From Actinophytocola gossypii (GTDB taxonomy: Bacteria; Actinomycetota; Actinomycetes; Mycobacteriales; Pseudonocardiaceae): 64,000 nucleotides of DNA. How positions within the stretch are numbered: the first letter of the stretch is position 1; each line of letters opens with the position of its first letter. The translations under genes and the position numbers were made by a program. Of this stretch, positions 52,599 through 60,119 are shown in pieces. The notes beneath the pieces are model-generated. The model was given only the letters and a program-made list of their open reading frames with translations, searched no databases and had not been told where the DNA came from. The stretch is from the NCBI RefSeq assembly GCF_025165815.1, contig NZ_JAFFZE010000010.1, positions 1 to 64,000 on the forward strand, written 5' to 3'.

Positions 52599-53237
52599 TC
52601 AGGGTGTCGCGCCGCTCGGCGCACCACGCACGGCGCCGGGTACCGGGCCGTCCTCGCGCAGCACCGTCGCCTGGGCGGTGGCGGCAAGCAGCACGACCGC
52701 GAGGGCCCCGGCGCCGATCCGCAACGCCGCGACGGCCGGCCGCCACCGCGGTCCGGCGACCACGAACCAGGCCAGCGCGACCAGCGCGAGGATCGCTCCG
52801 GTGTGCAGCAGGAGGGCGCCGTCGCCGTCGGCGGTGAACCCGCGCCAGAACCAGCTCGACGCCAGGACCGCGACCGGCCAGTACACCCAGGGCGCGAGCC
52901 GGCGCGACAGGCGGACGGCGGGTGCGAACCGGGGGTCGCGGGACAGCACGAGGTACAGCGGCGCGGCGAGCCCGAGCAGCAACAGCGGAACCACCTGGCG
53001 TGGCAGCCCGAGACCGCCGGCGAGCAGCAGTTCCAGCACCACGGCGGTGCCGGCCGCGCACACCACGCCCGCCGCCGTGCGCCGGTCCGGGGGGCCGATG
53101 AACCCGCGCAGCACCGTGAACGCCGCGACCAGCGGGACCACCACGAGCAGCGCGACCCGCAGCGCCAGCGGCCCGATGCTGATGCCCACGGTGAGCACGT
53201 GGTCGTGCCCCTGAGCGATCAGCAGACCCGGAGCCAC
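52599..53237 (-). CDS. polytopic membrane protein of the 52.6-56.7 kb operon
   Basis: A 212-residue protein with six hydrophobic segments, among them ALRVALLVVVPLVAAFTVL, GVVCAAGTAVVLELLLAGG and HTGAILALVALAWFVVAG. A conserved-looking GHDH lies at the N terminus. It vaguely recalls the DUF6239 natural-product-associated family, but I cannot confirm that. Starting 4 nt after its upstream neighbour's stop, it is the last gene of a six-gene operon. Confidence 0.6.
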   Translation of the reverse strand: MAPGLLIAQGHDHVLTVGISIGPLALRVALLVVVPLVAAFTVLRGFIGPPDRRTAAGVVCAAGTAVVLELLLAGGLGLPRQVVPLLLLGLAAPLYLVLSRDPRFAPAVRLSRRLAPWVYWPVAVLASSWFWRGFTADGDGALLLHTGAILALVALAWFVVAGPRWRPAVAALRIGAGALAVVLLAATAQATVLREDGPVPGAVRGAPSGATP

Positions 53238-53241
53238 GGGG

Positions 53242-53802
53242 TCAGGCGGAAACGGTCGTGGCCGGCACGGGTCGGGCGCAGGAGCAGGTCATCAGCGCGC
53301 GCTCGGCCGGCCGGGGACGCAGGTGGTAGACCATCGCCACCACCATCGGCGCGAACACCACCGCGTTGTAGAACAGGTGCAGCTCGACCCGGGGGAAGAC
53401 CAGTTGCGCGACGCTCGTCGGCACCGGCTCACCGAGCAGGTGCGCCCCCGTGATCGCCTGCACCAGCAGCAGCAGGTGCTCGAAGTGGTGCCAGACCTGG
53501 ATGCCCAGCGCCAGGTTCCACCAGGTCCTGGACCGGCCGGTGAACCCGTGTCGCAGGATCACGAAACCCACCAGCATCACCACGGCGTACCCGTAGTGCA
53601 GCCACTCGGACGTGACCAGCACGGGGAACACCAGCCCGAGCACGCCGCCCGCCTCCGGCCGGGGCCAGCCGAGCCAGTAGATCTGCGCGGCCTGAACGAG
53701 ATGCTCGGCCCAGTGCCCCAACACGACGATCAGGAACACCCATAGTCCGATCCGGTGATGGCGGGTGTTGAGCAAACCACCCTGGCCGAGCCAGCGCTTC
53801 AT
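53242..53802 (-). CDS. His/Glu-rich membrane protein, possible metal site
   Basis: A 186-residue protein with four or five helices. Almost every helix carries acidic-His pairs: GHWAEHLVQ, SEWLHYGY, VWHHFEHLLLL and VELHLFYN. This spacing is what one expects for a di-metal site in a membrane oxidase or hydroxylase, though it does not match the fatty-acid desaturase boxes. It may belong to DUF6008, from memory only. Function unknown; the context is an oxidative operon. Confidence 0.6.
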   Translation of the reverse strand: MKRWLGQGGLLNTRHHRIGLWVFLIVVLGHWAEHLVQAAQIYWLGWPRPEAGGVLGLVFPVLVTSEWLHYGYAVVMLVGFVILRHGFTGRSRTWWNLALGIQVWHHFEHLLLLVQAITGAHLLGEPVPTSVAQLVFPRVELHLFYNAVVFAPMVVAMVYHLRPRPAERALMTCSCARPVPATTVSA

Positions 53803-53920
53803 TCCGGTCCAATCTCTCGGTCGGCGGCTCGCGCGCCGACGTGGAACGGCTGTCTGTCCATGGTGGGGTTTCGAACGTCAGGAACGAATCTCCCGAATTG
53901 CGGTGGTTCGTGGTTTCACG

Positions 53921-54466
53921 TCATTGTTCGAGCAGATCGGTCAGTCCGGCGTAACCGATCTCCTTGAGCCGCACCCCGGAGGTGGCGAAATAGTCGGGGC
54001 CGGCGTGGATGCCGTGGCCCTCGACCATCCGGTTCATGAAGTTGAACAACGCGCACACCATGACCGCGTCGTGCAGCGCCCGGTCGTCCCAGCCGGCGGC
54101 ACGAACCTCGTCGGCATCGGCACGGGTGACCTCGGCCGGCGTGCGGGTGAGCTTGCCGACGTAACGCAGCACCGGCCGCATGCGCTCGTCGACCGGCGCG
54201 GCGTCGAGGTCGACGACCGCGGCCGGCACCGCGCCGGACGGGATGCCGCATGCCTCGGCGGTCGCGGTGTGCACGCCGTGGCAGTAGCCGCACGAGTTGA
54301 CCCCGGACACGTAGGCGGCGATCAACTCGCGTTCGGCCACGGTGAACGGGGACGGGCCGCGCATCACCAGCTCGTGGTAGTCGAGCAGCGGGCGGGAGGT
54401 GTCCGGGTAGGCGCGGAACACGTCCATCAGCACGGCGTCGTCAGGAAGGGAGCCCAGGTGTGACAC
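53921..54466 (-). CDS. AhpD/CMD-like peroxidase-related protein
   Basis: A 181-residue carboxymuconolactone-decarboxylase-fold protein with the AhpD-type redox motif C-x2-C-x3-H in VNSCGYCHGVH. The rest fits the helical CMD core (LIAAYVSGVN, VVDLDAAPVDERMRPVLRYVGKLTRTP, MVCALFNFMNRMVEGHG). Such proteins reduce peroxides or act as thiol oxidoreductases. It overlaps the upstream gene by 26 nt and is followed by a 118-nt gap before the His-rich membrane gene. Confidence 0.82.
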   Translation of the reverse strand: MSHLGSLPDDAVLMDVFRAYPDTSRPLLDYHELVMRGPSPFTVAERELIAAYVSGVNSCGYCHGVHTATAEACGIPSGAVPAAVVDLDAAPVDERMRPVLRYVGKLTRTPAEVTRADADEVRAAGWDDRALHDAVMVCALFNFMNRMVEGHGIHAGPDYFATSGVRLKEIGYAGLTDLLEQ

Positions 54467-54890
54467 TGTCGTCCTCCGTCAGTCGGTCGATCTCGTCCCG
54501 GCGCTGCCAACACGCCGCCAGGTACACCAGCTCGGCCCGCCCGGACGGCCGAACCGCGGCACGCACGGTCGCGAGCGCGGTCTCCCACCGCCGGCGCAGC
54601 GCCGCGGTCCGGACCGGCGCCGCCGGCTCGGCGGCGAGCAGTGCCCGCCGCGCACGCCGCCAGCGGGCGCCGCCGGTGGCGAGTGCCTCGGTCATGGCGT
54701 GCTCGCCGCGCACACCGTGGCGGAGCTGGTCCACCAGCAGCGTCACCGTGGCCGGGTCGTCGTCCGGACCGGCCGCGCCGAGGCCGGCGAGCAGCCGCTC
54801 CGGACCGAGGCCCATCAGCAGTACGCCGAGTTCGGTGTCCGGGTCGTCGTCCACCGACGGAAGGGAGAACGCGGTGTCGTACTCAGACAT
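54441..54890 (-). CDS. uncharacterised small helical protein
   Basis: A 149-residue soluble protein with an acidic N terminus (PSVDDDPDTELGVLLMGLGPERLL) and an Arg/Ala-rich helical C-terminal half with a single Cys (LAACWQRRDEID). No family or catalytic motif recognised. It starts within the end of the FAD gene and ends within the start of the AhpD-like gene, so its level is tied to theirs; it may be a subunit or accessory protein. Confidence 0.6.
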   Translation of the reverse strand: MSEYDTAFSLPSVDDDPDTELGVLLMGLGPERLLAGLGAAGPDDDPATVTLLVDQLRHGVRGEHAMTEALATGGARWRRARRALLAAEPAAPVRTAALRRRWETALATVRAAVRPSGRAELVYLAACWQRRDEIDRLTEDDSVTPGLPS

Positions 54891-56181
54891 GCGCGACCCG
54901 CCGGATCCGGGCCGCGACGGTCTGCGCGACGCGGGCGGTGGCCACCCGGTGGCCGTCGAGGTTGCGAGCCGCCGGACCGAGCACCATGCACGCGGCGGCA
55001 CCGGCGGCGAACACCCCGGGCGCGCGCCGGTAGGCCAGGGTCCGCTCGTCGAGGTCCGGCCAGCCGTCACGCGCACCGACCAGCTCGTCCGGCAACAACC
55101 CGGTGCCGATCGACGGGACGGTGCCCAGCGCGAGCGACACGTGGTCGCCGCCGACGCGCCGGCCGCCGGCCAGTTCGACTCCCCCGCCGGACACCGACCG
55201 CACCCCGGCGCCTCGGTGCACGGTCAGCCGGCCGTCGCCCTCGGCGGCCTCGAACGACGGACGGAACTCGAACATCACCGACGCCCGCCGCTCGCGGGCC
55301 ATCAGCGCGAGCCGATCGGCCCACGGCACGGGCCCACTCCGACCGTCGAACCTGGCCCGGCCCTCGGCGCGGAAGAAGGAGGCGTTCACGTCGGAGCACT
55401 GGTAGCGCTCGGACTCCGCGCGCAGCACCCACGCCACCCGCCCGCCCGCGGCAAGCGCGTTGCGCACCAGGTGCGCGGCGGTGAGCCCGGCACCCACGAC
55501 GACCTGCGCCTCGACACCGTCCGGCACCGGCTCGTCCCAGTAGCCGACCCCGGCCGGACGCGCACCACTCCACCACTCGGCGGGCGCCGCACGACGCTCC
55601 TCGCCCTGACACAGCACGACCTGACCGGCCTCGATCGCGAACCCGTCACCGCGCACGGTCACCCGGTCCTCGGTGACGTCGAGCGCACGCACCACGCCAC
55701 GCCACAACCGGTGCGGCACCTCGTGGAGCTCGGCGGTGTGCTGGCAGTAGGCGGCGAACACGTCGACCGGTACCACCGACCGGTGCCCGGCCTGCGACAT
55801 GCGGATCTCGTTGCGCTCCACCGGGGTCAGCAGTCCCCAGTGCATCCGCGCGAAGTCCCGCAACTCGCAGTCCCGGTAGCCCTCGACCCCGGGATGGTGC
55901 TCGTAGGGCGAGCGCAGCACCCGCTGGTCGAGCAGGTCGATCCGCTCCAGGAACCGGCCGGCCGGACGTCCGTCCCGGTCCACGAGCACCACATCGCGCA
56001 CGCCGACGTGCCACAAGGCGGCGGCCACCGCGAGCCCGGCCGGGCCCGCACCGACGATCACCACCTCGGCGGAGTTCGGCGGAAGTTCCTGGCGGTTCCG
56101 GGTGACCGGGGTGGGGTAAGCCGGCCAGTACCGGTGGCGGGGGGAGTCGAGCAGGCGCGGGTGGGGGACGAACCTGGTCAC
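54883..56181 (-). CDS. FAD/NAD(P)H-dependent oxidoreductase or monooxygenase
   Basis: A 432-residue flavoprotein with FAD motif EVVIVGAGPAGLAVAAALWHVG near residue 40 and NADPH motif VVVGAGLTAAHLVRNALAAGG near 230. Other segments are LRSPYEHHPGVEGYRDCELRDFARMHWG and the FAD-contact end APGVFAAGAAACMVLGPAARNLDGHRVA. The two-dinucleotide layout resembles class B or N-hydroxylating monooxygenases. Likely the main oxidative enzyme of the operon. It overlaps genes on both sides. Confidence 0.72.
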   Translation of the reverse strand: MTRFVPHPRLLDSPRHRYWPAYPTPVTRNRQELPPNSAEVVIVGAGPAGLAVAAALWHVGVRDVVLVDRDGRPAGRFLERIDLLDQRVLRSPYEHHPGVEGYRDCELRDFARMHWGLLTPVERNEIRMSQAGHRSVVPVDVFAAYCQHTAELHEVPHRLWRGVVRALDVTEDRVTVRGDGFAIEAGQVVLCQGEERRAAPAEWWSGARPAGVGYWDEPVPDGVEAQVVVGAGLTAAHLVRNALAAGGRVAWVLRAESERYQCSDVNASFFRAEGRARFDGRSGPVPWADRLALMARERRASVMFEFRPSFEAAEGDGRLTVHRGAGVRSVSGGGVELAGGRRVGGDHVSLALGTVPSIGTGLLPDELVGARDGWPDLDERTLAYRRAPGVFAAGAAACMVLGPAARNLDGHRVATARVAQTVAARIRRVAHV

Positions 56182-56726
56182 CCGATTACCGTCACCGGCA
56201 CGATCACCTCGATGACCGGCCGCTCCGGCATCCCGTCGCTGACCATCCGCTGCAGCAGTTCCTCTGACCGCTCCGCACTGTCGGCGGAGACCGGGCTGTA
56301 CCGGGCGTGCGCGTACGCGGGGCGGCGGCCGTCGCTCTCGATCTCGAACACCTTGAGCACCGCCTCGCCGGGGCGGACCTCACCGTCGAAGAACGTCAGC
56401 CGGCGCATGTCCGGAGTCAGGAACGTCTTCGCGAACTGGCGGGACATCACCATCGCCTCGCCGTCGTCGACGAAATGGGTGTCCTCGTCCGTGGTGACCT
56501 GCATCGCGACCCAGGTCTGGTCGGTCAGGTTGGTCTCGGACTTGATGATCTGCCAACGCCCGGGCTCGGGGAGATTGATCGAGACCGACACGTCGTAGTC
56601 CACCGCGTCGATCGCACCGGAGATCATCAACACCCGACGCCGCACATCCGCGACTCCGGCCATTTGAATGTCCCTGGCGCGCACCCGACCCGCGACGTCC
56701 AACCCTGGAACCTCGAGCGAGGACAC
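56178..56726 (-). CDS. uncharacterised protein, first gene of the 52.6-56.7 kb operon
   Basis: A 182-residue mainly beta protein without signal peptide or helices long enough for the membrane. Segments such as AVDYDVSVSINLPEPGRWQIIKSETN, QTWVAMQVTTDEDTHFVDDG and RRLTFFDGEVRPGEAVLKVFEIESDG do not match a family I know. It begins the operon and overlaps the FAD gene by 4 bp (ATGA). An inverted repeat about 58 bases upstream may be its operator. Confidence 0.6.
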   Translation of the reverse strand: MSSLEVPGLDVAGRVRARDIQMAGVADVRRRVLMISGAIDAVDYDVSVSINLPEPGRWQIIKSETNLTDQTWVAMQVTTDEDTHFVDDGEAMVMSRQFAKTFLTPDMRRLTFFDGEVRPGEAVLKVFEIESDGRRPAYAHARYSPVSADSAERSEELLQRMVSDGMPERPVIEVIVPVTVIG

Positions 56727-56783
56727 TGACTACCTCCCGGAGAGCGGTGAGCGACTCGGTGGATTTCTCGAATCAGCGTGGCA

Positions 56784-56802
56784 TGTTCGAAGAGCCCGAA
56801 CA
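56784..56802. promoter_or_regulatory. inverted repeat upstream of the six-gene operon
   Basis: TGTTCG-N7-CGAACA, a perfect 6-bp inverted repeat, lies 58-76 bases upstream of the first operon gene (56726). A relatively AT-rich stretch with TATTGT (minus strand, about 56803-56808) adjoins it and could be the -10 region, which would make the repeat a repressor site. Confidence 0.45.
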
Positions 56803-56867
56803 ATACTCCAGTTTATTGTCCGAATGGACCATCCGGCCTATTCGAGATTGCGGAGTTCGCCCTTTCC

Positions 56868-57851
56868 TCAGTCGTTCTCTGCCGCGGCCCGCTCCGCCGC
56901 GCGCTTGCGGCGCTTGCCCTCGTGCATGGCCGCCACCCTGGCCACCGGGATCTCGTGGCCCTCGGCGACCAGGTCGGCCGGAAGTTCCTGGGGCTCCGGC
57001 AGCGCCTCGGCCCACGGGTCCCGGTCGCCCAGCAGAGCGGCGGCGTTCTTCAGCGTGAAGTCGTTCGGGTGCACGTCGTCGGCGTCCGCCCAGGCGACCG
57101 GGAAGGAGACCGGCGTGCCGGGACGCAGGCGCGGGCTGTACGCGGCGATCACGGTGGCGCCGTGGGCGCGGGTGGAGTCGACGAAGACCTTGTTCTCCCG
57201 GTCGGTCTTGATGTACGCGGTCGTCGCGATCGCCGGGTCGAGCCGCGCGGCCCGCGCCGCGATCGCGCGGGTCGCGGCGGCGGCGTCGTCCGGGTTCGTC
57301 GTCGTGGTCACCGGGACGATGACGTGCACGCCCTTCGCCCCGCTGGTCTTGAGCGCGCCGCGCAGGCCGAGGTCGGCCAGGGCCTGGTTGACGAGCTTGG
57401 CCGCGTCGACCGCGGCGCGGAAGCCGGCCGGGAGCTCGGACTCCGGTGGGTCGAGGTCAAGCACGAGGTGGGTGGGGTGCGGCATCGAGGCGGCCTGGAA
57501 CAGCGTCACGTGGTACTCGACGGCGCGCTGGTTGGCGAACCAGATCAGCGTGCGGCGGTCGTCGCACAGGGCGTAGGAGATGTTCCGGCGGGACGCCTCG
57601 GCCCACAGGTCGAGCGTGCGGATCCAGTCCGGGGTGTACTTCGGGGTGTTCTTCTGCATGAAGGCGGGCTGGCCGGGGCGGACGCGCATCACCGACAGCG
57701 GCCGGTCGCGCAGGACCGGCAGGATGCGCTCGCGTACCGCGTCCAGGTAGTCGACCAGGTCGCGCTTGGTCGCGCCCGCGCCGTCGAACAGCTCCTGGTC
57801 GAGGTTGGTGAGCGGGACCCCGTCCCGCGACTCGGTGCTCTTGGCCGCCAT
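56868..57851 (-). CDS. LigD-type polymerase/primase domain protein, stand-alone
   Basis: A 327-residue archaeo-eukaryotic primase-fold polymerase as found in LigD of bacterial end joining. Catalytic Asp pair in LVLDLDPPE, nucleotide-binding KTSGAKGVHVIVP, and the later Asp in FVDSTR are present. The family fills gaps and adds ribonucleotides at double-strand breaks. No ligase or nuclease domain is fused and no Ku gene is adjacent. ATG 57851 was chosen. Confidence 0.85.
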   Translation of the reverse strand: MAAKSTESRDGVPLTNLDQELFDGAGATKRDLVDYLDAVRERILPVLRDRPLSVMRVRPGQPAFMQKNTPKYTPDWIRTLDLWAEASRRNISYALCDDRRTLIWFANQRAVEYHVTLFQAASMPHPTHLVLDLDPPESELPAGFRAAVDAAKLVNQALADLGLRGALKTSGAKGVHVIVPVTTTTNPDDAAAATRAIAARAARLDPAIATTAYIKTDRENKVFVDSTRAHGATVIAAYSPRLRPGTPVSFPVAWADADDVHPNDFTLKNAAALLGDRDPWAEALPEPQELPADLVAEGHEIPVARVAAMHEGKRRKRAAERAAAEND

Positions 57852-57965
57852 GCGGGTAGCTCACCCTGTCCGGTCGCGCCGGTCAACCGCGGCCGTGGCC
57901 CCTAGGGGTGCGACGGTGGACATTCCCCGATGTGGAACGGTCCGCGGCGGGACAGGGTTCCTGGC

Positions 57966-58589
57966 ATGAACAAGGCTTTCGTGGTCGCGCCGGTGGCGCT
58001 GATACTGGGTGTGCTGGGGATGAAGTTCGGGTGGGCGCCCAACGACGATCTGGACTGGGACGTCGCGCTGCCGCTGTGGACCGCGGCGCACGTCGCGTAC
58101 GTCGTGGGTTACCTGGCGCTCGGCGCGGTCCTGTTGACCGTGTGGGTGTGGGCGAGGGACGCGGCCAGGTCGGCCGGCGAGCGGGTGGGGGTGCACGTCA
58201 CGGGCGCGGTCGGCGCGGTGGGGCTGGTGGCGGTGCTCGGACAGATGGTGATCGATTTGCTGGTCGGGTTCGAGGCCGGGAGCCGGGCGGAGATGTCGGC
58301 GATCTCCGACCGGTACCACGACCTGCCCGGGTTCGACGCGTTCTTCTACGGGCTGGTGCCGGCACTGAGCCTGGCCGGGCTGTCGGTGCTGGTCCTGTGG
58401 CTGGCGGCGCGCGGGCGGGTCGACTGGTGGCCGGCGCTGCTGTTCCTCGCCGGCACGGTCGGCATCGGGACGCAGGGCACCGCGCTGATAGTCGCCGGCG
58501 GGGTCGCGGTCGGGGTCGCGCTGTACGTGGTCGGGCGGGCGCGTCCCGGGGTTCTGTCGGTGCCGGCGGCTAGGGTTGGCGTGCGGTGA
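57966..58589 (+). CDS. polytopic membrane protein, unknown
   Basis: A 207-residue protein with six hydrophobic segments, including VVAPVALILGVLGMKFGW, AAHVAYVVGYLALGAVLLTVWVW, AVGAVGLVAVLGQMVIDLL and ALIVAGGVAVGVALYVVGRA. A soluble loop, GFEAGSRAEMSAISDRYHDLPGFDAF, has charged and aromatic residues. No family recognised. It may be transcribed with the SWIM gene 22 nt downstream. Confidence 0.6.
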   Translation: MNKAFVVAPVALILGVLGMKFGWAPNDDLDWDVALPLWTAAHVAYVVGYLALGAVLLTVWVWARDAARSAGERVGVHVTGAVGAVGLVAVLGQMVIDLLVGFEAGSRAEMSAISDRYHDLPGFDAFFYGLVPALSLAGLSVLVLWLAARGRVDWWPALLFLAGTVGIGTQGTALIVAGGVAVGVALYVVGRARPGVLSVPAARVGVR

Positions 58590-58611
58590 GCCGGTTCGGG
58601 AGGAGTGGTGC

Positions 58612-59904
58612 GTGGGCGCGCGGTGGACGGTGGCCCGGGTGCTCGGGCTCGCGCCGGACGCCGGGTCCGCGCGCGCGGCCCGCGCGCTCGCCCGCCCGGG
58701 GACGTGGTCGGACCTGGGCAGTACCGAATCACTCGTTTGGGGGAAGTGCCAGGGCAGCGCGCGGGAGCCCTACCAGGTCACCGTCGACCTGAACGAGCCG
58801 GCGTTCCGGTGCACGTGTCCGAGCCGGAAGTTCCCCTGCAAGCACGGGCTCGCGTTGCTCCTGCTGTGGGCGGCGGGCGGCGGCGCCGTCGCCGACCTGG
58901 ACACCACGGCGGACTTCGCGGCCGACTGGGCGCGGGGGCGGCAGACCCGGCGCGAGCCGAGCGGCGAGCCGGATCCGGAGGCGCGGGCGCGGCGGGTCGC
59001 CGAGCGGGAGAGTCTGATGTCGGCCGGGCTCGACGAGTTCGAGCGGTGGCTGTTCGACCTGGTCCGGCAGGGTCTCGCGGGGGTGCGGGCGCAGCCGGCG
59101 CGGTACTGGGAGACCGCGGCGGCGCGGCTGGTCGACGCGCAGCTGCCGGGGCTCGCGGAGCGGGTGCGGTCGATGGGCGCCGCCGTGCACGCGCGGGACG
59201 ACTGGGCGCCGTACCTGCTCACGCAGCTGGGGCGGTGGTATCTGGCGGTGCGGGCGTGGCGTGGCCGCGCGACGCTGCCGGCGGCGACGATGGGCGACCT
59301 GCGCGCGGTACTCGGCTGGTCGCGCCGGTCGGAGGAGGTGCTGGCCGGGGAGCGGCTGCGGGACCGGTGGTGGGTGCTTGGCCTGCGCCAGGACGAGGAC
59401 GAGCGGCTGCTGTCCCAGCGGACGTGGCTGTACGGCGAGGAGTCCGGCGAGACGGTGGTGCTGCTGGACTTCGCGGCGGCCGGCAACGCGCTGCGGGTGC
59501 CGCACGTGCTTGGCTCGGTGCTCGACGGGGAGCTGGCGCTGTACCCGGGGTCGCCGCCGCGGCGGGTGCTGCTGGCCGGGGAGCCGTCGACCGGCACCGG
59601 TGACGGGTTGCCGGTGACGGACACGATCGAGCGCGCGCTGGACCTGGCGGCGACCTGGCAGGCCGGGAACCCGTGGCTGAGCCGGATCCCGATGTCCCTC
59701 GGCGCGGTCACGGTGGTGCCCGGCGACGACGGTGACGTGCTCGTGGACCGGGACGGCACGGCGCTGCGGCTCGCGGCGGAGGCCGACGTGTGGTCGCTGC
59801 TCGCGCTGTCCGGCGGCCACCCGGTCGACGTGTTCGGCGAGTGGATCGACCGGCGGCTGTACCCGTGCAGCGTGGCCGTGGACGGGCGGCTGGTGTCGCT
59901 GTGA
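58612..59904 (+). CDS. SWIM zinc-finger protein of the SWIM/DUF5691/MoxR operon
   Basis: A 430-residue protein. The SWIM motif (C-x-C-x7-C-x-H) is complete near residues 63-75 in FRCTCPSRKFPCKHGLALLLL, preceded by GKCQGSAREPYQVTVDL. The remainder is largely helical, with a second beta region near the end. SWIM domains bind nucleic acid or protein. GTG 58612 with GGGAGGAG upstream is the clear start. Operon order suggests it is a subunit or adaptor of the MoxR complex. Confidence 0.82.
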   Translation: MGARWTVARVLGLAPDAGSARAARALARPGTWSDLGSTESLVWGKCQGSAREPYQVTVDLNEPAFRCTCPSRKFPCKHGLALLLLWAAGGGAVADLDTTADFAADWARGRQTRREPSGEPDPEARARRVAERESLMSAGLDEFERWLFDLVRQGLAGVRAQPARYWETAAARLVDAQLPGLAERVRSMGAAVHARDDWAPYLLTQLGRWYLAVRAWRGRATLPAATMGDLRAVLGWSRRSEEVLAGERLRDRWWVLGLRQDEDERLLSQRTWLYGEESGETVVLLDFAAAGNALRVPHVLGSVLDGELALYPGSPPRRVLLAGEPSTGTGDGLPVTDTIERALDLAATWQAGNPWLSRIPMSLGAVTVVPGDDGDVLVDRDGTALRLAAEADVWSLLALSGGHPVDVFGEWIDRRLYPCSVAVDGRLVSL

Positions 59905-60119
59905 CCGTGAGCGTAGCGACGGAGCGTCCGCCGGCTGGACTGACGAGCAGCGCAGCCGCGAGGAACGAACGGCGAGCAGCGCAGCGAACCATGACCACCG
60001 TGAGCGTAGCGACGGAGCGTCCGCCGGCTGGACTGACGAGCAGCGCAGCCGCGAGGAACGAACGGCGAGCAGCGCAGGAGGGAAGCCGGCGGGTAGCGGA
60101 GGAGCGCAGCGAACCATGA
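59901..60119 (+). CDS. possible 72-residue bridging frame made of repeats
   Basis: A frame from GTG 59901 to TGA 60119 consists of two copies of a 27-residue unit beginning VSVATERPPAGLTSSAAARN. Its start overlaps the SWIM stop by GTGA and its stop overlaps the DUF5691 start by ATGA. It could keep translation coupled across the repeat insertion. It has no similarity to a known protein and may not be a functional product. Confidence 0.25.
   Translation: MTVSVATERPPAGLTSSAAARNERRAAQRTMTTVSVATERPPAGLTSSAAARNERRAAQEGSRRVAEERSEP
59904..60077 (+). repeat. two perfect 81-bp direct repeats, REP-like
   Basis: Bases 59904-59984 and 59997-60077 are identical (81 of 81), separated by 12 bases. The sequence around the downstream start codon (GCAGCGAACCATGAC) also recurs at 59981-59995 and 60106-60120, so the duplication included a gene-start copy. 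Short internal motifs such as GAGCAGCGCAG recur. This looks like an intergenic repeat element of GC-rich actinomycetes, not an IS. Confidence 0.85.

Noticed and set aside
52377-53453. Plus-strand frames over the conservon upstream gap and membrane genes
   Set aside because: They are antisense to membrane proteins with clear helices and have Arg/Gln-rich shadow composition.
59904-60077. Insertion sequence or attachment-site duplication
   Set aside because: No transposase or integrase frame, no terminal inverted repeats, and the copies are only 12 bases apart.
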